From the NCBI GenBank assembly GCA_963989385.1, contig OZ022508.1, forward strand, positions 28,356,166-28,420,165: DNA of 64,000 bases, given 5' to 3'. A model generated the notes under the pieces. That model searched no databases. It worked only from the letters and a program-made list of their open reading frames with translations, and was not told the origin of the DNA. Every line of letters begins with the position of its first letter. The first letter of the stretch is position 1. Shown piece by piece: positions 54,354 to 64,000 of this stretch. This stretch comes from Ctena decussata. Lineage: Eukaryota; Mollusca; Bivalvia; Lucinida; Lucinidae. Made by a program: the position numbers and the translations under genes.

Positions 54354-56366
54354 GCACCAGCTTCAGCTTAACTGACTCAAATTCAGCCCGGATGATTCCA
54401 AACATAAGTTTCAGTATGATGAAGTATGAGGAAGCTATCCACAGTGGCCCAACGTTACTTTACTGTAGCTGCAGTAGGAAAAAAAATACACATACTTTTT
54501 AAACTGTTATGTACGTTACTAAGGTGAAAATATATGCTACAAGGCAACTTTTGGTTTATACATTGTTTTTATAGAAAAGGTAAATTAGAGTAAAGGGGCA
54601 ATGAGAAGGAATAGGTGTTATCTGCGCAACAACCCTAGCACGATACCAAACTGGATATAGCTGCATAAAGATATAAGACAAGTAGTAAGACGATACTAGC
54701 AGCTAGCCAGATAAAAATGCAGCCCCTTACAAGTTCATGGGTACAAAGCTAGCCTTAAACAAAAAAAAAAAAAATAGGCATACAAAATTTTCATCTATTT
54801 TCTTTCTTTTTCCATATATGCCAGTTATACACCAGAATGGTTGCAAATATACATATGAAACAAATCGAGTTTTTGAAGACGACAGATAAGTGGAAAACAC
54901 ATATGATGACATAGATACACCAGAACTGATGCTCCACCTTGGGACTGTTAATAATGAGTTACATGAGTGGATTTAAACCGGCCGTTCTAAAACTGATTTT
55001 TACTCAAAATAACAAAGCTTACGCATATTTGGCAGTAGCAATATTTCACCTCGGGGAGTTTTTTCAAATGTTACAAACGTTACCTTTCTGAATACAAAAC
55101 TGTACGCTATTACATGTTATTTGATATTTTGTGGTTTTGTTTAACTTTTAAAGGTATTTGGATATTAATGAAAAAAATTCATGTACAGGTTAACTCATGA
55201 AGGCTTCATTTAAACATCGGTGCAATCTGAGCACTGCGTGTCATGTAAATAACACTGTTTTCCGTCTATGTAGGCGACTACTATGCAAAAATTTCATTTT
55301 ACGATAAACAATAAACATATTTATCACAACTGCGTTGTTTCAAAGTCAGAATTTGAAAAGAGTGTTTTCCTGATGTGAATGACAGACGCTTTACGCAAAC
55401 ATTTTTATCTGTTAAGTACGTTACTCTGGCTAAAATGTGTTGTAAGGTAAAAATAATTTTAAGCTATTGTGTTATATCATGGTTAACATGATCTTTTTGC
55501 AAAAGGCCCCAATTTGTCAAGTTTAAATTGGTTATTAGCCATTTTTGTACGAACAATTATACGAAAAATGCCTTTTCAGCCAAAAACAGGGAATAGGTGT
55601 AACTGTTCAACAGGACGTGGTTGACAAAGTATAAAAGCTAGAGGTCTCATATTTGTTTTGCTAGAAATGCACTGAAAGGGACCAATAGAATAGCAAGTGA
55701 AAATGATCATTTTGGGCCTTTTTGTAATAGAATCTTTGTAAAATGAAACAACTTAAGTTCCAATTTTATATTTTCAAGGGGTACATGATATATTGTAACG
55801 AAAGTAACAACACCAAAGCTCGGAACTGTTTTCTGAGCAGCCTTATTTATTGCATATTACCTGTTCTTACAGAAAATATTTAAATTTGATACATTTATAT
55901 AATTTAAACACATTTCTTTTTGACGTCAATTAATATTTTTGATATTCAAAGTTTAAAGGGGTAACGTAGATAACTGGCCACTACAGAGTTATGCAAGGTT
56001 TGCCAAGGTGGCAAACGCTGAATTTGATAACTAGACGCCCAGACGATTATTTTGATATATAAAAACTAATGTTACACTCCGTAGACCACCCCCTTGAAAG
56101 ATAGCCCATCAAGTTTGCTCCACTAATTACAGCACTTGTCAATATGGTAAAGATAACTTTGATACGTTGCAAAATAGTTTCGCAGCAATATATCTATACA
56201 ACGAACTATTCTGGAATCCTAAGCAGTGTCCCTTTATTTATTCCCACGGTAAGTGTAAACTTTTTTTTCCAACAAAGACTTTCAGCCGAATCTAGAGTGC
56301 ACTTTGGGGGTATGCTAAGACTTATGAAATAATGCAGAGGTATAAAATTAATGCTAAGCACCTGTA
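54354..56366. repeat. Right arm of the 5.3-kb giant inverted repeat
   Basis: Mirrors 51057-53650 and ends aatgctaagcacctgta. It carries the matching motifs in reverse order: 54506-54519, 55070-55083, 55411-55424, 55795-55808 and 55961-55974. It lacks the 542-bp insertion. Part of it (54923-54985, ccaccttgggactgttaata...ggatttaaaccgg) faintly resembles family X. Confidence 0.9.
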
Positions 56367-57450
56367 GTTGGAAAAATATTATAACTATTAACATTTTCAT
56401 CTAAACATTTGATTTTAAATTTCATCTAATTTTGCTTTTTTCACATTTTTCCCGAATTGGTAAATCAATTAAAAATATGTCATTTAGGTGATGAAAGCCG
56501 TTACATTTTTGTTCTGTTATGAAAAGTATCGTACATACAATATTATCAAAGTGTTTTCATAGATTTCATTCGAAGTTAAAAACGCTGGCTGAAACGAGGT
56601 AAATATTCTCAATAATTTCTGGTCATATTATATATTTCCTGTCTTCCCCCAACGTCTGACCTGTCACTATTTATGGCTGTTTTCGTTTAAAAGAACACGT
56701 AATCACATCAGAAAGCATAGGCGCAGTTTGGTTTGCAATTTGCTTGTGATCTATGCCCGAGGCATTTTCTGGACGTCTACAGTTGTTTTTGCTGCGAAGT
56801 ATGAAAACCTTGCTTTTTCTTTTGACAGGGACAGTATTACAAACTGAAATCTGCATGAGTCTTATATTTAAAAGTTAGTTTTCTTTCGTTTTTCTTTCGA
56901 AAACTATCGAGGGTACATACCTATTTTTGCGTCTCTTTCCTTTTTCCGAATATTCCAATACCTATGCAAAGGTCACTAACTGACTGAAGTTTGCTTATTA
57001 CTGTAGTGTCATAATATAAGTGACCAAATTCATCTTAAGACAAAAACATAATGTCTTTTATGTCATAATAGCTATTTTGCATGATCGAGGCAATTAAAAT
57101 GTAATTAGGTTGCTCGCACATTACCAGATGGGTTGATCTTTTTGCATTCATATTTGTTCTCTGATTTTACGTCAACAACCAGTTTACTTTAATTAAACTT
57201 CAGTACAACAAATGATTCAGATAACAATGTAGTGACAAAAATGAATGCAGCTGAGGTCGTTTACATTTTAATTACTGGCAATATTATGCTAATTCATAGT
57301 CAATGGGACATATAAACTGTACACGAATATCAACAGGACTGGTATGACAATAGCTAAATAAGAATTATACCACCCTTACCAGAAAACGCCAAGTTTAGCA
57401 CGAAATATTTCTCAGTGAGCAAGGTCTACACTGGTAAGTGTGGTATAAAA
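56367..57450. other. No feature recognised
   Basis: AT-rich. A 61-codon minus-strand frame at 56671-56856 shows no domain. Confidence 0.4.
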
Positions 57451-57549
57451 TAGTTATATCATGGTTTGTCCGCCTGTACATGAGATAATCCATTCGCAAA
57501 AGCTCGTATATTATCTCCTCGTACAGGCGGACAAACCATGGTATAACTG
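57451..57549. mobile_element. 99-bp hairpin element
   Basis: tagttatatcatggtttgtc, cgcctgtacatgagataat pairs with attatctcctcgtacaggcg, gacaaaccatggtataact around a 20-bp loop. The caaaccatgg block is also part of the 5341-5424 repeat. Confidence 0.82.
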
Positions 57550-58518
57550 TTACATAAATAAGAAGATACTAAGGAAAGGCCACAATCACAAAACACAAGC
57601 TACAAAGAAGAGGAAAGGAGAAAGCCAAACAAAACGACAGAGCAATAAAGAACAGCACAGGGTTAACTTAACATAGAGAAGTTTATTATAGATTCATTTG
57701 GCGTGAACGTAAATACTGAATTTAGAGCGCAATTTACATGCACTTTGGTAGGATGAACAGTCCATAGTATATACACAATTTCGATAGTAAAAAATCAACA
57801 AGACTGAGTTTCCTTGCTTTCTGATACTTTGTATCAATATGTTCTTGTTCTTGTTCTGAAACGCTAGGCTGTAGGTTTTATCATATTAACTCAATCGTCT
57901 GAGCTTTTTTCCCTATCCTTTTCTGTTTCTATATTTATATTATTTCGTTCAGACCTTGCTTATGATTATTTAATATGATTATTTAATATCATCCAGATAG
58001 TGTCCTTTTCTTGTAAGAAATACGTAAAAAGACAGTCGATCACCTCATGCATTATAAATTCATATTCTCAAATTAGGTATTCAAACTGACAATACACCAA
58101 GACGGGCCAATGACCCTTGCAGAAATATTATTACGTAAGATGAGAGATAATCTAGAAGAATATTGTCAATAGTGTCGATTGCGTGCTCAGTGTGAATACG
58201 AATTACAGACTGCGATCTTAAGATATCCTGTAACTGATATAAAATTTGCTATTGCGTGCAAGGTTAATAGCTAAAGCCTACTGAGACAGACGAGACACAA
58301 AACAAAAAGAACCCGGGACAAACATATGCGCAGTTATCTTTATCAAAATCTATAGATAATCCCATTGGATTCTTTACAAGCAAGTAATACACCAAAGCAC
58401 CAAAAAGAAATGAAAACAGCTGAAGCGGTGTATGAGCAGGAAGGCAACATCGACAATGTCCCCTTTCCACCAGCTTCTGTCTGCGGAAACGATTCATGAT
58501 CACAAAAGATAAAAGATA
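57550..58518. other. No feature recognised
   Basis: AT-rich. Contains a tandem pair of gattatttaatat near 57964-57990. Short frames at 58264-58597 overlap one another and lack domains. Confidence 0.4.
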
Positions 58519-60342
58519 AACAAGAGGGCCATGAGGCCCTGAACTGCTCACCTGAGCCATTGGCAAACAGGCTTTTTCTTATGTCTGAAATGGTCAAAAT
58601 ATGAGTCTTGGGTCAAAAGTCAAAGACTGACCATGACCTCTTGTACTCATAGGTCATCATGTTCTCATCAAGACAACCATAAATACCATTTTCTAGGCCT
58701 AAATCTTCAAAAACTTTCCCTGAAATCTTATGTTCTAGCATTTTCCCATATTTGACCTTGCCGTAAAATGGTCACGGTCAACCCAATGTCATCATTTTGA
58801 ACACTCTTGATAGAACTGGAGTACCCAATGCTCACCAATCAACCCCTGGAGGCTCTATATGTAATGTGATTACAATTGGCCCTTTGGCTTTTGAGGAAAT
58901 GTTTGAAAATGTCAAAATATGAGAGATCTGGGTCAAAGGTCAAAGAATGACCTTTACCTCTTGTACTCATAATTCTTCATGACCTCATTAAGATGACTGT
59001 ATATACCAATTTTGAGGCCAAATACTTCCCATGAAATCTTATGTTCCAGCATTTTCCCATATTTGACCTTGCTGTAAAAAAGGTCAAGGTCAGCCAAAGG
59101 TCATAATTTGAACAATCTTGATAGTACTGGAATACCGAATGCTACATACCAAGTTTCAAGCCATCGGTCAATTGGTTCTGGAGAAGAAGATTTTTAAAGG
59201 TTTATACCATATAAGGTTATGGCGGCCATGTTGGTCATGTGACCCAGACCATTTGAAGAAATTTTCGTTTCCTCAACCCCTGAAGTATCTATATGATGTT
59301 TGGTTACAATTGGCTCATTGGCTTTTAAGAAGAAGTTTGAAATCGTCAAACTATGAGAATTCAGGGTCAAAGGTCAAAGAATGACCTTGACCTCTTGTAC
59401 TCATGAATCTTGATGTATTTACCGATTTTTACGCCTAAATCTTCAAACCTTTCCATGAAATCTTATGTTTTAGCATTTTCCCATATTTGACCTTGCTGTA
59501 AAATGGTCAAGGTCAACCCAATGTCATCATTTTGAACACTCTTGGTAGAACTGGAGTACCCAATGCTACATACTAAGTTTCAAGGCCATCGGTCAATTGG
59601 TTCTGGAGAAAAAGATTTTTAAAGGTTTTTACAATATATGAGTGTGGCGGCCATGTTGGTCATGTGACCTAAACCGTTTGAATAAATTTTCCGTATGAAT
59701 TTTTTTTCGTTCCCTCAACCCCTGGAGGCTCTATATGAAATTTGGTTTCAATTGACCAAGTGGCTGTTGAGCAGATTGTTTGACATTGTCAAAAGAAGAG
59801 AGTTCTGGGTCAAAGGTCAAAGAATGACCTTGACCTCTTGTACTCATAAATCTTCATGTACTCATTAAGATGACTGTAGATACTGATTTTTAGCCCAAAA
59901 TCTTTAACAGTTTCCAAGATATCTCATGTTGTTGCATTTTGCCATATAAAAGCACAAGGAAGCAAATTTGACCTTGCCGTAAAAAAGGTCAAGGTCAACC
60001 CAAGGTCATAATTTGTATAATCTTGGTAGTACTCGCGTACTCGATGCTATATACCAAGTTTCAAGGCCATTGGCCTTTTGGTTCTGAAGAAGAAGATTTT
60101 TTTAGTTTTTTACCATATATGGGAGTGGCGGCCATGTTGGTCATGTGACCAGGACCGTTTGAACAACTTTTCGTTCCCCCTTCCACTGGAGGCCACATAT
60201 GAAATTTGGTTACAATTGGCCCAGCGGTTTCAGAGGAGAAGTCGTTTGAAATTGTTGACGGACGGACGACGGACGACGACGGACGACGGAGCCTTACCAT
60301 CCTATAAGCTCCCCCGGAGCCGCTGGCTCAGGTGAGCTAAAA
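58519..60342. mobile_element. Tandem-array element, family T1 copy 2
   Basis: Same start (aacaagagggccatgaggcc) and end (cccccggagccgctggctca, ggtgagctaaaaa) as 18023-20018. Here the inverted ends extend to gctcacctgagcca (58546-58559) against tggctcaggtgagc (60324-60337). Unit anchors lie at about 58609, 58930, 59364 and 59817; the first interval is ~321 bp, shorter by an internal deletion. The (GACG)n tract before the end is shorter. Same orientation as copy 1. Confidence 0.85.
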
Positions 60343-60676
60343 ATGTATACCAGACTACTACTAAGCGCCCTGAGATCTGCAACGGTAGCCATCAGCTGTA
60401 GTTCAAGGTAAATAAATTTTGAAAAGGTAGATCCTTAGGACGCAAGGAACATACCAGGGGCAGCTATTTTATTAATCCATTTATGAGTACTAAACGGTAG
60501 TGTAATTTGCAGCACTGTCAAGCTCCCTAACCGAATTCAGAGGAACTCTACCTTAAAATGACTCGAAACGAGCCACTGATTTTGAAGAGCAAGAAAAGAG
60601 ATGTATAAAGAAAATGTGTGCACTGCATATGAGAAGGATCCTTTACCTTGCTTAAAATTTAAAGATACAAAATGCT
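60343..60676. other. No feature recognised
   Basis: Short unassigned spacer. Confidence 0.4.
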
Positions 60677-60989
60677 TATTTATCATATGACGTCGCATCT
60701 GAGAGTGTAATAACGCCATGCATTAAAAACGATAATCCACTAGTGGATTGAATATGCAAATTACGTCGTAACGTTATACGTTGACGTCCATAAAAACGTC
60801 GCGTTTTCTAATGGCGAAATCGTGACGTTTTAGTGCAAATTTTGCTAATAAAATGCGATTTTAGTGTGTGTCATATGATAAATAGAATCTTGCATTCGTG
60901 CTACTGTTCGGCAAAGCCTCGCATCTTATTTTTTTCCCCAACTCGTTTAATAAATTCAATAATACATGAGCACTGATGTAAGATCCTCT
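60677..60989. mobile_element. Repeat family Z copy 2
   Basis: atttatcatatgacgtcgca at the start is mirrored by tgtgtcatatgataaat at 60869-60885. The downstream block, agaatcttgcattcgtgcta through gatgtaagatcctc, matches 50545-50645. Contains tacgtcgtaacgttatacgt and several acgt-rich palindromes. Confidence 0.65.
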
Positions 60990-61070
60990 ATTTCATATCT
61001 GAAGAAGATTAAGGGAATACCAAAAGGTTTGTGGGGTTCTAAAGTTTTAAGATACTTTTACATTTGATTT

Positions 61071-61910
61071 GGCACTAAGTTATACAGACAGACGAGACAG
61101 TAGGTATTCCGATGGGTACTGACTGTGCTCCTCTTACAGCGGATTTGGTTTTATTTGGCTATGAAAGGTACCTCATGCTGTCTCTTTCTGAGGTTAAGGA
61201 AGCTAAAATCATTAAACCTGTATATTCTACATCTAGTTATTTGAACACTTTATTAAGCATTGATATTACTTACTTTGACTGTACAGTCGAGCAAATCAAT
61301 CCACCAGAACTTCAGTCAAATATTGCAAAATTCTTCTGACACATGTTAGAGGCCCCATTTCTTTATTTACCTTAGAATATTTTAGGTGTTTTTGTTTCCT
61401 CAAAAAATTCATAATACGAGTGATGATTTTGATTTCGATATTGCAATTTTCCATTTTCAGATGGATATATTCCCCGTACTACATCTTATGTGATGTATAT
61501 ATCTCGGCTTATTTGGTTTGCTAGGGCTTAACGTTCGTCAGTAAAATTAACAGCGAAACTGCTAAAACAAGGCTACCGGCATCACAAGCTGCGTTCAAAT
61601 TATTTATTCCCCCCTCCCCCCCCCCCGACACACACACACACACAAAAAAAAAAGAATGATAGATGCCAGTAAAGAAGGGGCGTCAAGATTTAAATCGGCA
61701 CTAAAACCTTTTTTTAAACAATGCTTGTCGGAACCTGAATTTTATGGTGACGAAGTGTTTAAATTCAAAAACTATGTTGGTCGGAATTATTTTTCTGAAC
61801 GATTTAGGAAACTAATGACTAAAGTATTTCGCTCTAACCAGAAAACCTGTATGTTTCAGAATCACAACAGAATGCAGGGCGATTGTTATGGACCTGTAAA
61901 ATCTTATTAA
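61071..61910 (+). pseudogene. Decayed MGTNCAPL-type reverse transcriptase
   Basis: Pieces of one protein appear in order. At 61071-61091 GTKLYRQ reads in one frame. After a frameshift near 61090, GIPMGTDCAPLTADLVLFGY runs to about 61337. The expected YLDD catalytic motif is YLNT (61238-61249), so both aspartates are lost. At 61656-61909 a further frame reads CLSEPEFYGDEVFKFKNYVG and NYFSERFRKL, the C-terminal region of the same family. The ~200 residues normally between are missing, and simple C/CA/A runs interrupt at 61614-61645. This copy cannot be active. The class may be Penelope-like; confidence is high that it is a retroelement RT and lower on class. Confidence 0.75.
61614..61645. repeat. 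C-run, (CA)n, A-run simple sequence
   Basis: cccctccccccccccccgac, then acacacacacacac, then aaaaaaaaaa. A similar C-run followed by CA repeats lies at 62184-62215. Confidence 0.95.
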
Positions 61911-62219
61911 GATCCACAGTTATTTATTAATTTATTACCGACTTTCCATTGCGGCGTTCCTGTTGTTATTGCTTGTTGTAATATATTGTAATACTACTTG
62001 TCACCTGATTACCTGCCTTCTTTGCTTTCTGTCTTGTTGTTATAAATTATAGAAAATAGTTAAAAATAGATGTTGTATATGTTTGTTGCGAAGTTTCGGT
62101 TTAGGGTTTAGTTTGTGTAATCTGAGCCTCTGCAGAAACCAGGGCGAGGATTTTGGCCATGTACAATTAATTTGTCCCAAAACCCCCCCTTCCCCCCCCC
62201 CTCACACACACACAGGCTA
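61911..62219. other. Unassigned, ending in C/CA simple sequence
   Basis: AT-rich, then ccccccccttccccccccc and cacacacacaca at 62184-62215. The first part may be the 3' region of the dead retroelement. Confidence 0.45.
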
Positions 62220-62397
62220 ATTCGGAGAGTGACATTGATGATTCCTTTATATGTAAGTTGTTTTGAATTGAAACAAAATTATAATTAACTGGGCAAACAG
62301 TAAAAATCCTGAGGAGCCGTCTCATCTGGATTTTCATTGTTTGCAATGGTATGTCCGAATGTACCCGCTGTCCAAAGTTACCAGACTCGACCCTACC
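62220..62397. mobile_element. Relic of the TA-flanked MITE at 28.6 kb, opposite orientation
   Basis: gcaaacagtaaaaatcctga, gagccgtctcatctggattt, and gtccgaatgtacccgctgtc, caaagttaccagactcgacc match the 28588-28802 element with substitutions. Its other end is damaged. Confidence 0.72.
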
Positions 62398-62923
62398 GCT
62401 TATTTCATTAGTCATTTGAAATGCTGACCAGTCTGCTAAGATTCGTAGGTCAATATAAGCATGCGCAATTGACAGTTGTTGTAACAGTACTGTTCTGTTG
62501 AATCTAAACCTTATCAATTTCCGGAAAGTGACAGCCCATCATGCAATTAGTCCACATTGAATATGACAAAAATTCCGGTCCATCTATCTTTTGAAAACAA
62601 AATAATAATTGCCAAGCGACGATTTTGTCACGTACTCACGTAGACCACTACGTTTTATACAGACTTGCTAAACCCTGAAAGGACTAAACATTACTTAAAA
62701 AGCCTTTACAAACAGCGAAGACCCAGCACAGATATTGCAAAATGCGCAGTCCGATCAAGTTTAAATTTTTTGTCATTTAAAAGCTCTTAAAAAAGAAGTT
62801 ATTTGACCCTTCAAAGGACAGTGGTCTATATGGAAATTTGTAGAAAAGAAATATTTTCATCACTGAATATTGTCGGTCTCAGGACAACACCTGCCCGTTC
62901 TCCATCATAGTGAAAATTATAAT
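62398..62923. other. No feature recognised
   Basis: AT-rich spacer. Confidence 0.4.
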
Positions 62924-63161
62924 TGAGCCGCGACGCGACAAAACCAACAATGTGGTTGTGCGTCCAGCGCAGACTCAGATCAGCCTGTGCATCCGCCCAG
63001 TCTGATCAGAGTCTTCGCTGTCCGCATGAAGGTAGCTTAGACCCTTAGCTACCCTTTAGGCGCTTAGGGAAGACTCTGCACAGACTAGGTGGATGCCCAG
63101 GCTGATCTGAGTCTGCGCTGGGCGCACAACCACATTGTTGGTTTTCTCGTGTCGCGGCTCA
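62924..63161. mobile_element. Palindromic foldback MITE, family A copy 8
   Basis: Ends tgagccgcgacgcgac and ctcgtgtcgcggctca, complete. With TGAGCC...GGCTCA as the limits, tataat flanks both sides; with GAGCC...GGCTC limits no 4-bp duplication is seen. Boundary choice is therefore uncertain for the family. Confidence 0.9.
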
Positions 63162-64000
63162 TATAATTCTTTATGTAACTGAGTTCATTTAGAGTCATTT
63201 GGGCACTGAGTTTTGCTTTAATCGATGTTGGGGGCGTGGCCGATGTTTCAAATTTCATTACTGGTAATGTACAGACCCGCAAAAACCGAGTCTGCGAGTT
63301 TCATTTTTTAGTCTATTCATAGCTGTCAAAGGATCAAACTTTTCTGACATTGTTTCATCTTTAACTATAGCTCAGTCCATGCAGAACTTGAAAAGTGAGT
63401 ATAAATGAACCCATCAGGAAAAAGAAAATAGCATTCTTGTTTTTACTAAGTCTGGTCTTGTGCAGTAATGTCATGTTGTGATACGGTCCGCGCCCTCTGG
63501 AACCGGATTTTGAGGAGCCCTGTTTTCCAACTGTCTCGGAATGAGTACAATGATCCCGAAGGACCAGATATTTATTTAGCCTGCACTTTGACAAAATACA
63601 GGGACTCTTTTATATGGCCACCACACGGCACCTAACATTTGCAGCAGTGAAAAGTTCTGAGGTTTCGCAATGATATATAATGTTGCAATACTGCTCATGC
63701 TCGCTCCATACCTTCCCATACACCGCTTCCTCTTTCCCACGCCCACCGACGGCTTCTGTATCAGTAGAATAGCCTTGCTATACTTTTGCTAACTATTTGC
63801 AGAACTTAATAGTGTTGATTTCCAGGCTGGAACAGAATTTTGCTTTTCCACGCGTAATAATCTATTAATGGTACATTCATGTTCATCATAATAAAACATA
63901 CAGGCGTGACAGAACAATACCTGATGTCAAGCTAGCATTCATGCGTATTAATGATCCTTTAAGTAGCAGTTGCTTTCTTAATAGCAGACATACAGAATTC
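63162..64000. other. No feature recognised
   Basis: AT-rich to the window edge. Short minus-strand frames lack domains. Confidence 0.4.

Overview
This window looks like gene-poor, repeat-saturated nuclear DNA from a marine or freshwater bivalve mollusc. The assignment is by inference. The base composition is AT-rich with long (GT)n, G and C runs. Several interspersed families look like those I associate with bivalve genomes: the 'gagggccatgaggccc ... ggctcaggtgagc' tandem-array element, the 'tgcccccgcca ... tggcgggggcat' element, the palindromic 'gagccgcgacac ... gtgtcgcggctc' element, and a CR1/jockey-like LINE with a 2A-like NPGP motif. I found no convincing host protein-coding exon. The only long open reading frame is a retrotransposon polyprotein (21079-24630).

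Layout. 1-10 kb: two possible LTR-retrotransposon 3' junctions, then a dense run of small inverted-repeat elements, including a TA-flanked Tc1/mariner-like element (3438-4055) next to an unrelated MITE (4071-4297). 10-18 kb: a truncated SINE with target-site duplication, more palindromic MITEs, a 249-bp element with perfect 20-bp TIRs, and SINE debris. 18-20 kb: a 2-kb element built from four ~445-bp units carrying many AGGTCA half-sites. 21-25.3 kb: an apparently intact LINE with endonuclease, reverse transcriptase and a C-terminal CxC..H..C motif. 27-31 kb: a nearly complete tRNA-derived SINE with duplicated target, a TA-flanked MITE, a T27-G15-C-G9 homopolymer block and a second tandem-array element with 181-183 bp units. 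33-45 kb: broken 3' ends of two retroelement families, two near-identical copies of a ~335-bp repeat in opposite orientation, an 870-bp TTAA-flanked foldback and a cluster of three SINEs, two of them head to head 5 bp apart. 46-50 kb: two more long-hairpin MITEs. 51.06-56.37 kb: a 5.3-kb giant inverted repeat. 57-64 kb: another hairpin, the second copy of the 2-kb tandem-array element, a dead reverse-transcriptase gene and more MITEs.

The most unusual structure is the giant inverted repeat at 51057-56366. Its ~2-kb arms carry a recurring 14-bp motif, GTAACGNNNNTAAC, at five mirrored positions per arm, with one further near-match in the spacer. One arm holds a 542-bp insertion that is missing from the other arm, which therefore preserves an approximate empty site. 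I cannot assign it to a known family. The working elements fit a trans-mobilisation picture: LINE machinery that could move SINEs, and non-autonomous DNA elements whose transposases are not in this window. The link between any one element and its driver is inference.
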